In this document: piece by piece, positions 1 through 8,209 of the stretch
Layout: every line of letters starts with the position of its first letter
Numbering within the stretch: the stretch's first letter is position 1
NCBI GenBank assembly: GCA_964444825.1
Contig: CAYUIS010000057.1
Coordinates: forward strand, 1 to 29,637
Length of the DNA: 29,637 bases
DNA from: CAYUIS01 sp964444825
GTDB lineage: Bacteria; Chloroflexota; Anaerolineae; B4-G1
Direction of reading: 5' to 3'
Position numbers and translations under genes: made by a program
Notes under the pieces: generated by a model
Seen by the model: the letters and a program-made list of their open reading frames with translations, nothing else
The model's database searches: none
Told to the model about the DNA's origin: nothing

Positions 1-884
1 TCGCCGATCCCCTCGATGCGGTGGCCGCCAAAGCCATTCAACATCAGCGTGGGGCATTGGAGCGCCTCGCTGGCAGCCACCTTGCTGGTGGGAAAGATCT
101 CTTTCATGTAATCGCCGCAACCGATGGTGCCCGCCGAACCGGTGGTCAGCGCCACGCCCCGATAGGCGTCACGCGGGCCCATCTCCAGCCGCAGCACCTC
201 CTCCATCGCTCGGCCCGTGACGTCATAGTGCCACAGGTGGTTGCCAAACTCGTCAAACTGATTAAAGATCACAATGTCTTCCCGGGTCTCTCGCAGCTCC
301 CAGCACTTGTCAAAGATCTCTTTGACGTTGCTTTCACACCCCGGCGTAGCGATGACCTCGCCAGATACCGTGGCCAGCCACTCGAAGCGCTCGCGGCTCA
401 TCTCCTCGGGCAGGATGGCGATCGACTCACAGCCCAGCAGGGTCGCGTCGTACGCCCCACCCCGGCAGTAGTTGCCCGTGGAGGGCCAGACCGCCTTCTG
501 ATAGGTCGGGTCAAACTGGCCGGTGACCAGGCGCGGCACCAGGCATCCAAAGGTAGCGCCGACCTTGTGCGCACCGGTGGGAAACCACTTGCCCACCAGG
601 CAGATGATGCGGGCCGGCACGCCGGTGAGGGTCGGCGGGAGTTCCACGTAATTGACCCCGTTGAACCCTCCCCCGTGGGCTGTAGGCTCGTTCTTCCACG
701 TGATACGAAACAGGTTCAACGAGTTCACGTCCCACAGTCCGACGTCCTTGAGACGTGCCTTGACGCCATCAGGGATCAGCGTGGGATCCTTCATCTGCGC
801 AAAAGTGGGGATGATGATGTTTCGTTCCCGCGCTCTCTGCACGGTCCGCTCAAGTTGCTCTTTGTGAATGGTCAAGTCTATCAT
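1..884 (-). CDS. PLP-dependent fold-type-II lyase/synthase, C-terminus off window
   Basis: The 294 visible residues run from an ATG with a strong AGGAGG-type ribosome site to the window edge, so the C-terminus is missing. The fold-type-II PLP signature is clear: FPTGAHKVGA carries the likely Schiff-base lysine (Lys107), STGNY (135-139) matches the substrate/carboxylate loop, and TTGSAGTIG (247-255) is the glycine-rich phosphate-binding loop. These are typical of the cysteine synthase, threonine synthase and diaminopropionate ammonia-lyase superfamily. It is the most distal visible gene of the long minus-strand train, after the M55 peptidase and the four-helix-bundle gene. By analogy with ygeX beside ygeW in E. 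coli it may act on an amino acid released in the pathway, but the reaction cannot be read from sequence. The family call is firm and the specific substrate unknown. Confidence 0.85.
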   Translation of the reverse strand, partial: MIDLTIHKEQLERTVQRARERNIIIPTFAQMKDPTLIPDGVKARLKDVGLWDVNSLNLFRITWKNEPTAHGGGFNGVNYVELPPTLTGVPARIICLVGKWFPTGAHKVGATFGCLVPRLVTGQFDPTYQKAVWPSTGNYCRGGAYDATLLGCESIAILPEEMSRERFEWLATVSGEVIATPGCESNVKEIFDKCWELRETREDIVIFNQFDEFGNHLWHYDVTGRAMEEVLRLEMGPRDAYRGVALTTGSAGTIGCGDYMKEIFPTSKVAASEALQCPTLMLNGFGGHRIEGIG

Positions 885-916
885 TGTTCTCCTCCTGGAA
901 ATGAGATATTGTGTGT

Positions 917-966
917 TGGGTGTCAGGTGTTAGTGATCAGGGATCAGGGATTTGGGATCAGGGGGC
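917..966. repeat. G-rich degenerate repeat array, left flank of four-helix-bundle gene
   Basis: On the plus strand this stretch is built from short degenerate units such as GTGTCAGGT (920-928) and ATCAGGGATCAGGGAT (936-951). The same units recur in reverse-complement orientation on the other side of the neighbouring gene: ACCTGACAC at 1497-1505 and GATCCCTGAT at 1522-1531. The array encodes the last residues of the four-helix-bundle protein and lies just upstream of the PLP-enzyme ribosome site. Confidence 0.75.
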
Positions 967-1442
967 AAGGGCTCGGAGTTGATGATGGGGGGCTCGGCGT
1001 TGTAGGGAATGGGCTCGTCGTGAATGGCCTTGTGTCCATATTCTGTGTGGCCCTGCCGCTGACGGCGGATGAAGGTGATATAGCCGTTTAGGGAGCGTTG
1101 TGCCTCCGCCTCGATGGCGTGAGCCGATTCATGTTGCTCTGTGGTGATGTACCTGATCCGTTCGGCAGCGGTAAAGGCGCTGCGAGTCTCGCTTAGAGAA
1201 CCACGGGCGATGTAGAAGAAGCGCAACTTGTCAAGATAATGATACCGCCCATATCCCTCAGCCATATTCAGGACAGCGCTCAGGGCAGCCCGGCGCAATT
1301 GGGAAGCCAAGTTGTATTTCTCATAATCAGGCAGAGCAGCGGCCACTTTGTAGGCGGCCTCCAGCAATTGAAGCGCCAACTGATAACACCTCAGCCCCTC
1401 CACGCTCTTGGCTCGCTCAACCTCGTGGCCACTCTCACCCAT
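930..1442 (-). CDS. Four-helix-bundle protein (23S rRNA intervening-sequence / Avd-like family)
   Basis: A 170-residue protein whose first ~125 residues match the four-helix-bundle family originally found in 23S rRNA intervening sequences and also related to the Avd accessory protein of diversity-generating retroelements. Diagnostic stretches are YQLALQLLEAAYKVAAALP, the central SQLRRAALSAVLNMAEGYGR and the following FFYIARGSLSETRSA. The last ~35 residues are a proline-rich tail largely translated from a flanking repeat array, so the ancestral protein was probably shorter. The gene sits between the M55 peptidase and the PLP enzyme but has no obvious metabolic link to either, and similar repeats flank it on both sides. 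This suggests an inserted cassette rather than an original operon member. Molecular function is unknown; members are generally thought to bind nucleic acid or partner proteins. Confidence 0.8.
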   Translation of the reverse strand: MGESGHEVERAKSVEGLRCYQLALQLLEAAYKVAAALPDYEKYNLASQLRRAALSAVLNMAEGYGRYHYLDKLRFFYIARGSLSETRSAFTAAERIRYITTEQHESAHAIEAEAQRSLNGYITFIRRQRQGHTEYGHKAIHDEPIPYNAEPPIINSEPLPPDPKSLIPDH

Positions 1443-1488
1443 CAGTTAACCAACCCTTCAAGCTCCATTATCCCTACCAAATCGCCGG

Positions 1489-1550
1489 TCCCCAATACCT
1501 GACACTTGGTCCCTGGTCCCCGATCCCTGATTCCTAATACCCGATTCCTA
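1489..1550. repeat. C-rich degenerate repeat array, right flank of four-helix-bundle gene
   Basis: The plus strand reads as C-rich units (CCCCAATACCTGACAC, CCCCGATCCCTGATTCC, AATACCCGATTCC). It is complementary in type to the left-flank array but the order of units is not mirrored, so it is not a simple terminal inverted repeat. It abuts, and just includes, the stop codon of the M55 peptidase gene (1548-1550). Confidence 0.75.
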
Positions 1551-2360
1551 TCCCGCCCCCGCCAATGCCGCCATCGCCTCAAATGCCTTGTACACCACCG
1601 GCATGTCATCCCCGACCCACTCGACGGTGCGACCATCCGCCCGCCGGCTGGCGGGCACGAGTGATGCCTTATCAGCATAGAGGGCGTTCTGGAAAGTGAC
1701 GCTCACCGTGATGGGCGAGGTCAGGGCCAGAGGCGCGATGTCGAGCTTTAGGGCCCGTGCAGCGGCCTGGTGGATACGCTCGTGCGCTACCTCCGGGTGC
1801 AGGCATTGGGCCGCGGTGCGTGTCACGCCGTCCTTGACCGCCACCGTCTCGATCTCACCAAGCAGCGCCCGCGCCTCCTGTGTGACAGCCCGATCCCCCG
1901 TCACCAAGACCACCGGTACATTGTAACCGCCTGCCAGCGCGGCATTAAGCCCTGTCTCCCCGACGAGCTGGCCGTTGAGCCGCACGTCAGCTACGCTACG
2001 GCTGCTCCAGGTGTGCGCCAGTATCGCCGCCGCCGTGCCAGCCGCCGCGTGGTAGCCCACCAAGAATACAGCGTCCACCTCAGGGCCGATGCCCTGCATC
2101 ATGCCGAAGGGTTTGGGGCTGCCCGAGATCAGCTCCGCCGCCGGGTTGAGCTCCTCGATCAGGATGTTCCCCATCCCGCCGTGGCTATCGTTGACGACGA
2201 TGCGGGTCGCTCCACCAGCCAGCGCGCCCTCGATGGCGGCGTTCGCCTCGGCCGTCATCAGCTTCCGAAATCGCTCGTACTCCTTGTGGGTGTTGGAGAC
2301 GTGATCCCAGGTCACCACACCGGAGATGCCCTCCATGTCCACGGAAATCAGTACATTCAT
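1548..2360 (-). CDS. dppA: M55 family D-aminopeptidase (DppA-like)
   Basis: A zinc-dependent peptidase of 270 residues, close to the usual DppA length. The conserved metal-binding and active-site residues fall where the B. subtilis D-aminopeptidase has them: Asp8 and Glu10 in SVDMEG, His60 in VNDSHGG, His104 in GYHA, and Glu135 in GETGLNA. Known members cleave D-Ala-containing di- and tripeptides, usually as cytoplasmic decamers. The start is set by AGGAGGAG about 10 bases before the ATG. It lies 13 bases downstream of the metallo-hydrolase gene, consistent with co-transcription. In this locus it may process a peptide-like or amide intermediate rather than peptidoglycan peptides. The family call is strong and the substrate inferred only by class. 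Confidence 0.92.
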   Translation of the reverse strand: MNVLISVDMEGISGVVTWDHVSNTHKEYERFRKLMTAEANAAIEGALAGGATRIVVNDSHGGMGNILIEELNPAAELISGSPKPFGMMQGIGPEVDAVFLVGYHAAAGTAAAILAHTWSSRSVADVRLNGQLVGETGLNAALAGGYNVPVVLVTGDRAVTQEARALLGEIETVAVKDGVTRTAAQCLHPEVAHERIHQAAARALKLDIAPLALTSPITVSVTFQNALYADKASLVPASRRADGRTVEWVGDDMPVVYKAFEAMAALAGAG

Positions 2361-2373
2361 CCGAGTTCTCCTC

Positions 2374-3168
2374 CTACGATTTCCTCACACGTACCCGCTC
2401 GCCGTCCTCGGGCACGAAAACATCCAGATCGGTGCCCGCACACGCCTCATCTGCCAGTACGTCGGGATGCTCGCCGATCTCGGAGCCAAGGTGCACCAAC
2501 GCCAGGCGCGGGCAGGCGGCCTGGCGCGCCATCTCACCGGCCTGTTGGGCCGTGCTGTGAAAATACTCGGATATATCGACGTCAGGCTGCAACACCGCGC
2601 TAAAGTTGGACTCGTGGATCAGCAGGTCGCAATCCCGGGCCAGATCAACGGTGGCTGCATTGGGAACCGTGTCGGTGACAAAGGCGAGCGATGGCCCATC
2701 CGTCAGGTCCCACCGCGCAGCCAGCGTGGGCACGTTTTCCGGATGGGGAACCACGACGGTACGCAGAGCAACGCCTTCCGCGAGCTCCGTCTCGTCCGGC
2801 CCCTGCTCCGACAGTTCGTGCCAATGCAGGTTGAGAACCTCGTCGTCAAAGCCAGCGTAGGCCAGCGCCAAAAGGCCCCGCAGCGCCGTCGCAGTGGAAG
2901 TCCCGGCATAGATGTGGAGCGGAGGTGGCGCCGGAAGACGGTTGAGCGCGAATATCGGAAAGCCCAGCGAGTGATCCCCGTGAGAATGGGAGACAAAGAG
3001 ACGCTCGATCTCTGCCGCTCTTACTCCCACTCGCGCCAACTGCTGCATGATCGTCGGCCCAACTTCGACCAGCAGACGAAAGCTGACCGTCTCTACCAGC
3101 AGCGCCAGATTGCCCCGCCGTCCTGCTGAGAAGGCACTTCCGGTCCCAAGGAATGTGAGTTCAACCAC
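2374..3168 (-). CDS. RNase Z-like metallo-beta-lactamase-fold hydrolase
   Basis: A 264-residue MBL-fold protein. The metal-binding motif HSHGDH is at 61-66, after a FLGTGSAF beginning typical of the RNase Z/ElaC and arylsulfatase-like branch. Further likely ligands are His142 (PHPEN), Asp166 (FVTDT), His204 (FHSTAQQAG) and His226 (LVHLG). The start is GTG with a modest GGTGAG site; no better in-frame start is visible. Members include tRNA 3'-processing enzymes and small-molecule phosphodiesterases or cyclic-amide hydrolases, and the sequence does not decide between them. Its place between threonine synthase and the M55 peptidase in a catabolic train favours a small-molecule hydrolase over tRNA processing, but that is inference. 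Confidence 0.85.
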   Translation of the reverse strand: MVELTFLGTGSAFSAGRRGNLALLVETVSFRLLVEVGPTIMQQLARVGVRAAEIERLFVSHSHGDHSLGFPIFALNRLPAPPPLHIYAGTSTATALRGLLALAYAGFDDEVLNLHWHELSEQGPDETELAEGVALRTVVVPHPENVPTLAARWDLTDGPSLAFVTDTVPNAATVDLARDCDLLIHESNFSAVLQPDVDISEYFHSTAQQAGEMARQAACPRLALVHLGSEIGEHPDVLADEACAGTDLDVFVPEDGERVRVRKS

Positions 3169-3256
3169 TATGGTCTCACCGAATTGATCGTCTCGTTAAG
3201 ACACGCCGATTCACGCGTCCACGAGCCTACGAGCTTTCGATTCTACAGCCCTGCGT

Positions 3257-4519
3257 CTAAGCACCGAGAACCCCCTTGACGGCGTCCAGGGTCGGTTCCA
3301 CGATCGGCGGCTGCGTCCTCACCGCCTTCATCGCACTGGCGACGTCCTTCAAGCCGGAACCTGTGGATAGCACGACGATACGATCGTCGGAGTTTACCAG
3401 CCCTTGCTCAACCGCCTTGACCAAGCCGGCGTGAGCGGCGGCGGCGGCGGGCTCGGCAAAGACCCCACAACCCTGAGCCAGGGCAGGGATAGCGGCCAGT
3501 ATCTCTGCGTCACTCACGCGAATGTATGCCCCATCCGTCTCGCGCACCGCCCGCAGCGCCTTGATCCGGTCGCGGGGCAGCCCGGCGACGATGCTGTCGG
3601 CGATCGAGTGGGCCTCCACGGGCTCCATCTCCCAGCCCTCCAGCCCGCGCTCCCACGCATCCACCAGGGGCGATGACCCCGTCGCCTGCACGCCTATGAT
3701 GCGCGGCATATGGTCGATCCAACCCAGCGCCATCAAGTCGCGCAATCCCTTGTGGATGCCTCCGATAATACAACCATCGCCAACGGGGACCAGGATAACG
3801 TCCGGGGCTTGCCAGTTCATCTGCTCGCAGATTTCGTACGCCGCCGTCTTTTTTCCCTCGCTCATGTACGGATTGTAGGCAGTGTTGCGATTATACCAGC
3901 CAAAGGCCCGTGCTGCTTCCAGGCACAACTCAAACGCCTGGTCGTAGGTGCCGTCCACCAACAGCACGGTCGAACCGTAGGCCAGCAGTTGCGCAATCTT
4001 GGCCTGGGGAGCCGTCTTGGGCACAAAGATGACATTCGGCTGGTTCACCGCCGCGCACAAGCCAGATAGCGCCGCAGCGGCGTTGCCGGTGCTGGCGGTC
4101 GTCACCACGTCGTAGCCCATCTCGCGGGTCTTGACCACGGCGATGGCCGAAGCCCGATCCTTGAAAGAGGCCGTGGGCTGGCGGCTGTCGTCCTTGACCC
4201 ACAGTTGACTCAAGCCCAACTCGGCGGCCAGGCGTGAGGCCGAATACAAGGGTGTCCAACCGACACTCGACAGCACGGTGCCAGTCGCCAGGCTTCGAGT
4301 CGTCTCCGGGTCCACCGGTAAGAGCGGCAGATAGCGCCAGATGGACCCGGTTGGGTCATTGGCTAGTTGGGCAGGGTTGACCCGCTGGGCGATGAGGTCA
4401 TAGTCGTAGACGACATCGAGGATACCGTCATCTCCATGATGGGGGCAGACGTATTCGGCTTGGTCAATGCCGTACTCAGCGCCACAGATGGTGCATTTAA
4501 GACCAAAAACCTGATCCAT
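3257..4519 (-). CDS. thrC: Threonine synthase
   Basis: A 420-residue PLP enzyme that in the standard family converts O-phosphohomoserine to threonine. It has the N-terminal zinc-ribbon-like segment of the long-form class (Cys9, Cys12, Cys25, then a His pair) and the PLP lysine Lys120 in TASFKDRAS. TASTGNAAAA at 141-150 forms the substrate loop, and STGSGLKD near the C-terminus binds cofactor phosphate. A GGGAG site lies 10 bases before the ATG. No homoserine kinase or dehydrogenase gene is nearby; the gene sits between the transporter permease and the hydrolase. It could therefore be a recruited paralogue acting as a lyase on another beta- or gamma-substituted amino acid. The name is well supported by similarity, the physiological role less so. 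Confidence 0.85.
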   Translation of the reverse strand: MDQVFGLKCTICGAEYGIDQAEYVCPHHGDDGILDVVYDYDLIAQRVNPAQLANDPTGSIWRYLPLLPVDPETTRSLATGTVLSSVGWTPLYSASRLAAELGLSQLWVKDDSRQPTASFKDRASAIAVVKTREMGYDVVTTASTGNAAAALSGLCAAVNQPNVIFVPKTAPQAKIAQLLAYGSTVLLVDGTYDQAFELCLEAARAFGWYNRNTAYNPYMSEGKKTAAYEICEQMNWQAPDVILVPVGDGCIIGGIHKGLRDLMALGWIDHMPRIIGVQATGSSPLVDAWERGLEGWEMEPVEAHSIADSIVAGLPRDRIKALRAVRETDGAYIRVSDAEILAAIPALAQGCGVFAEPAAAAAHAGLVKAVEQGLVNSDDRIVVLSTGSGLKDVASAMKAVRTQPPIVEPTLDAVKGVLGA

Positions 4520-4600
4520 TGTCCACTATTCTCCCTCGTTGTCTGTGTCAGTGTCTCGGGCCTTGCGAGCGGATCGCTGAACCACCAATGCCCCCCCGAT

Positions 4601-5569
4601 CTACACTCCCCGCTGGCCGCGGATGTAGGGTATCCCCAACGCCGCCGGCGTGCCCAGACGTTTGCGCAGCGCCTCGCGGGAGCCGATCACCAGCACCACG
4701 ATGGTAAAGGCGTAAGGGATCATTTTGAGGAAGAATCCCCAGTACGGATTGTAGTAGAACGGGTTGTCCCAGAATAAGAGTGTGGTGGGGGCCTGCAGAT
4801 CCAGAATCAAACGTCTCAGCGCGCCGAAGGCATAAGAGCCGGCCGCCGCCCGCAGCGGGTCCCATTGAGCAAAAATGGTCAGGCCGATGGCGATCCATCC
4901 CTGTCCGGAGGTCGTCATGTGGCTGAACCAACCGGGCGAGATCGCCAGGCTGATGGTAGCGCCGCTCAGTCCGGCCAGCACGCCGCCGACGAAAGTGTAC
5001 AGATAGCGCGTCCTGTAGACGTTGACCCCCATCGTGTCGGCCGCGGCCGGGTACTCACCCACCGCCCGCAAGTGCATGCCCGGCCGGGTGCGGTTGATAT
5101 AGTACCAGGCGGCCGGAGCCAGCAGGTAGCCCACGTAGACCATGATGCTCTGATCGGTGAACAGCACGTCGCCCAGGAAGGGGATGGACGAGAGAACAGG
5201 GATGGTCCATTGGGGCAGCAGCGAGACGGCGCCCGCTTTGCTCAACCCCTCGCCAAACACCAGGCTGAGGCCGGTGCCCAAAAAGGTCAACGAAAGGCCG
5301 CTGACCACCTGATCCGCCTGAAGATGGATGCAGACGTAGGCGTGGATCAGCGAGAGCAGTCCCGCCGCTATCATCGCCACCAGCAACCCCAGCCACGGGT
5401 TCCCATAGTTGACGGCTGCGCTAAAGGCAGACATCGCGCCGATAAGCATCATCCCTTCCAGCCCTAGATTCAAGATTCCAGAACGCTCGGCAAACACCTC
5501 GCCGATGGTAGCAAAGAGGAGCACCGTCCCACTGGCGATCCCTGCTTGCAGAATAATCGTCCAATTCAT
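4601..5569 (-). CDS. BMP-family ABC importer permease (second, NupQ/YufQ-like)
   Basis: A 322-residue integral membrane protein with about eight to ten hydrophobic segments, of the branched-chain/ribose/BMP permease family. FAERSGILNLGLEGMMLIGA near the N-terminus is the hallmark of the shorter permease of purine-nucleoside importers. A longer open frame exists upstream, but the ATG at 5569 has TAGGAGG seven bases before it and its product starts with the expected MNWTIILQ. This ribosome site overlaps the end of the preceding permease gene, giving tight coupling. It should pair with the neighbouring permease as the transmembrane channel of the importer. Confidence 0.92.
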   Translation of the reverse strand: MNWTIILQAGIASGTVLLFATIGEVFAERSGILNLGLEGMMLIGAMSAFSAAVNYGNPWLGLLVAMIAAGLLSLIHAYVCIHLQADQVVSGLSLTFLGTGLSLVFGEGLSKAGAVSLLPQWTIPVLSSIPFLGDVLFTDQSIMVYVGYLLAPAAWYYINRTRPGMHLRAVGEYPAAADTMGVNVYRTRYLYTFVGGVLAGLSGATISLAISPGWFSHMTTSGQGWIAIGLTIFAQWDPLRAAAGSYAFGALRRLILDLQAPTTLLFWDNPFYYNPYWGFFLKMIPYAFTIVVLVIGSREALRKRLGTPAALGIPYIRGQRGV

Positions 5570-5580
5570 AATCAATCCTC

Positions 5581-6699
5581 CTACGCGCGGACAATCCGTA
5601 CCCGGTTGCGCAACAAGAACTCGCTGGCGATGAGCACAAAGAGGATAATACCCTGAATGAGCATAGAGATATCGGATCGCCCAATCTCGCGCCCGGCCAG
5701 GAGCAACGCGCCGAAAAAGACAGAGACGACGATGACAAGGAGAGGATTGAGCTTGGATAGCCAAGCGATGATGATGCCCGTAAAGCCATAGCCGGGAGAG
5801 ATGGCCCCCTGCAGGCGGCGGACCACGCCGCCGATCTGGGCCATACCGGCCAGCCCAGCCAATGCTCCGGAGAGCATCAGCACCAATACCGTATTGCGGG
5901 CGATATTGATGCCGGCGTAGCGGGCCGCTTTGGGGTTGTCACCGGCCAGCCTAATCTCATATCCCCACTTGCTGCGGTAGAGGATGAACCAGACGATGAC
6001 GGCCGCTATCGGCCCAAAGATCAATCCCAGATGCAACGTCAGACCCCCAAAAGCAGGAATCTCCCTGGCATAGTCGGCCAATCGGGGGAGCCAGGCTGTC
6101 CTGGGGAACCGGGGACTCATCTGAAAACCACCCTCGCTCCACACGCCAAAGATGAAAAAGTTGTTCCACTCGATGGCGATATAGTTCATCATCAAGGTAG
6201 TGATGATCTCGTTGACGTTGAACTTGGCCTTGAGATAGCCAGGAAGAAAGCCCCACAACGCGCCCCCGATCAGCCCGGCGACCATCATCACCGGGATAAA
6301 AATCCAGCCCGGTGTCTCAGCCGGCAGCACGGGGGCCAGTACAATGGTGCTGGCGGCAAACGCGCCAATGAAGAACTGGCCCTCGGTCCCAATGTTCCAC
6401 AACCTCATACTAAAGGCCACCGAACAGGCCAGTCCCACCAGGATCAGCGGGGTGGCCTGAACCAGAACGTCAGAGATGCCGCCCCAACTGCCGAACAGTA
6501 CTTGTGCAATGCTGGCATAAGCTCTGAACGGGTGGGCGACTCCGGCCAGACGGAGCGCGACGGCTCCCAGGAAGAGACCGAGGACGACGGCTCCCACAGA
6601 CACAACGGCGGGCAGCCAGCGAGGGACCCCCAACCGAGGCTCGACTTGGATTTTGAAAGGTAAGATGAACCGCGGATCTGTGCCAGATTGTTCAGTCAT
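5581..6699 (-). CDS. BMP-family ABC importer permease (first, NupP/YufP-like)
   Basis: A 372-residue multi-pass membrane protein, the longer permease partner of BMP/nucleoside importers. Typical stretches are the internal LWNIGTEGQFFIGAFAAS and NVNEIITTLMMNYIA, followed by a loop with GDNPKAARYAGI that probably contacts the ATPase. The ATG overlaps the end of the ATPase gene by eight bases, so translation is likely coupled. With the next permease it forms a heterodimeric channel in the cytoplasmic membrane. Known relatives import purine nucleosides, and some BMP systems carry other ribosides or autoinducer-like molecules. Confidence 0.92.
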   Translation of the reverse strand: MTEQSGTDPRFILPFKIQVEPRLGVPRWLPAVVSVGAVVLGLFLGAVALRLAGVAHPFRAYASIAQVLFGSWGGISDVLVQATPLILVGLACSVAFSMRLWNIGTEGQFFIGAFAASTIVLAPVLPAETPGWIFIPVMMVAGLIGGALWGFLPGYLKAKFNVNEIITTLMMNYIAIEWNNFFIFGVWSEGGFQMSPRFPRTAWLPRLADYAREIPAFGGLTLHLGLIFGPIAAVIVWFILYRSKWGYEIRLAGDNPKAARYAGINIARNTVLVLMLSGALAGLAGMAQIGGVVRRLQGAISPGYGFTGIIIAWLSKLNPLLVIVVSVFFGALLLAGREIGRSDISMLIQGIILFVLIASEFLLRNRVRIVRA

Positions 6700-8209
6700 C
6701 GGTCGTCCTCCCTTTCTGCCCGGCCATCATCAAGCCGATGGTCTCCTGATCTGGCTCTTCATGTATCCCCATAATCTCCCCTTCGTAGATCACGGCTATG
6801 CGGTCGCTGAGGGAGAAAAGCTCCTCCAGTTCCTCCGAGATCAACAGGATAGCCGCGCCCGCCTGTCGTTGCTCCAGAAGCAAGCGGCGCACCCATTCGA
6901 TAGCACCCACGTCCAGCCCGCGGGTGGGCTGGACGGCCAAGATCACGCTCGGCTGGCCCGAGATCTCCCGCGCCAGGATGACGCGCTGCAAGTTGCCCCC
7001 GGAGAGCAGCCGAGCCTGGGTGTCAATGGAGGGGGCCATAATTTCGTAATCGTCCTTTAGGCTCTGAGCGCGTTGGCGGGCAATGCGCTCGTCAATGGCC
7101 CACCCTCTGGCGATGGGCGGGCGGCAGTAGGTTTTCATGATCAGGTTGTCGGTGACGCTCAAGTTGGGGGATGAGCCTACGCCGGTGCGATCCATAGGGA
7201 TGTGGGCCACGCTGGCGTCAATGGCGGCTTTGGGCGGCTGATTGCTGACACACTGCCTGCACACGGTCACTTTCCCCGATGTGCACGCACGCAGCCCGCT
7301 GATCACCTCTGCCAGTTCCGATTGCCCGTTGCCAGCCACCCCTGCTATCCCCAGAATTTCGCCGGAACGGATCTGGAACGACACCCCTTTGAGCGCGGGA
7401 AGCCCCTTGTCGCTCTCCGCGCTGACGTTCTCGACGGAGAGGAACACCTCGCCGGGTTCGCGCGGCTCTTTGGTCACGGTGAACAGGACCTTGCGTCCGA
7501 CCATCAGTTCGGCCAGCTCTGCCTGGTTGGTTGACCGGGTCTCCAAAGGCTCGGCCGCCATGCGCCCCTTGCGCAGCACGGTGATGCGGTCGGAGATGGT
7601 CATCACCTCGTGCAACTTGTGGCTGATAAAGACGATGGATTTACCCTCGTCTGTCATCGAGCGCAGCGTCACGAAGAGTTCGTCCACCTCCTGCGGGGCC
7701 AGGACGGCGGTTGGCTCATCCATAATGAGCACGTCCACGCCCCGGTAGAGCATCTTGAGAATTTCCACCCGCTGCTGCTCACCGACCGAGAGTTGCCAGA
7801 TTTTGGCTTCCGGGGCTACTTTGAGGCCAAACTGCTCCTCCAATGCGGCGATCTCTTTGTGACGTTGAGGCAGTTGCATCAGGAAGCGGGGCTTGTCTAG
7901 CCCCAGGAGAACGTTCTCCGTGACCGTCAGCGAGGGGACCAGCATAAAGTGTTGGTGTACCATGCCAATGCCGCGCGCGATGGCATCACGCGGGGAGCGA
8001 AAGGAGACGGGTTGTTCGTGAACGCGGATGGTTCCTTCTTCCTGCCGGTAGAGTCCCGCCAAGACGTTCATCAGCGTGCTCTTGCCCGCCCCATTCTCTC
8101 CCAACAGGGCGTGGATCTCGCCTGGGCGCAGATCAAAATCCACCCGGTCATTGGCAAGTACGCCGGGAAAACGTTTGACAATCCCCTTCATCTCGACTGC
8201 GTTGACCAT
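6692..8209 (-). CDS. BMP-family ABC importer ATPase (NupO/YufO-like, two ATPase domains)
   Basis: A 505-residue protein with two fused nucleotide-binding domains, as in ribose and purine-nucleoside importers. The first domain is intact: Walker A GENGAGKST at 37-45, signature LSVGEQQ at 140-146, Walker B VLIMDEP at 160-166. The second has a degenerate Walker A (GVAGNGQSEL) but a good signature (LSGGNLQR), followed by VILAVQPTRGLDVGA, with Gln where many members have Glu. Degeneracy in the second domain is usual for the family. The ATG at 8209 is preferred over one 22 codons upstream because GGAG lies about six bases before it and the product then starts in the family manner. Confidence 0.93.
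   Translation of the reverse strand: MVNAVEMKGIVKRFPGVLANDRVDFDLRPGEIHALLGENGAGKSTLMNVLAGLYRQEEGTIRVHEQPVSFRSPRDAIARGIGMVHQHFMLVPSLTVTENVLLGLDKPRFLMQLPQRHKEIAALEEQFGLKVAPEAKIWQLSVGEQQRVEILKMLYRGVDVLIMDEPTAVLAPQEVDELFVTLRSMTDEGKSIVFISHKLHEVMTISDRITVLRKGRMAAEPLETRSTNQAELAELMVGRKVLFTVTKEPREPGEVFLSVENVSAESDKGLPALKGVSFQIRSGEILGIAGVAGNGQSELAEVISGLRACTSGKVTVCRQCVSNQPPKAAIDASVAHIPMDRTGVGSSPNLSVTDNLIMKTYCRPPIARGWAIDERIARQRAQSLKDDYEIMAPSIDTQARLLSGGNLQRVILAREISGQPSVILAVQPTRGLDVGAIEWVRRLLLEQRQAGAAILLISEELEELFSLSDRIAVIYEGEIMGIHEEPDQETIGLMMAGQKGRTTDD

Noticed and set aside
21..1091. Long plus-strand open frame (356 codons) over the PLP-enzyme gene
   Set aside because: It is the antisense of a clear PLP enzyme with intact motifs on the minus strand; its translation has no recognisable domain and is Arg/His/Gly-rich, as expected for a shadow frame in GC-rich DNA.
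4520..4600. Possible tRNA or small RNA between permease and threonine synthase genes
   Set aside because: No cloverleaf or strong stem is visible in this 81-bp gap.
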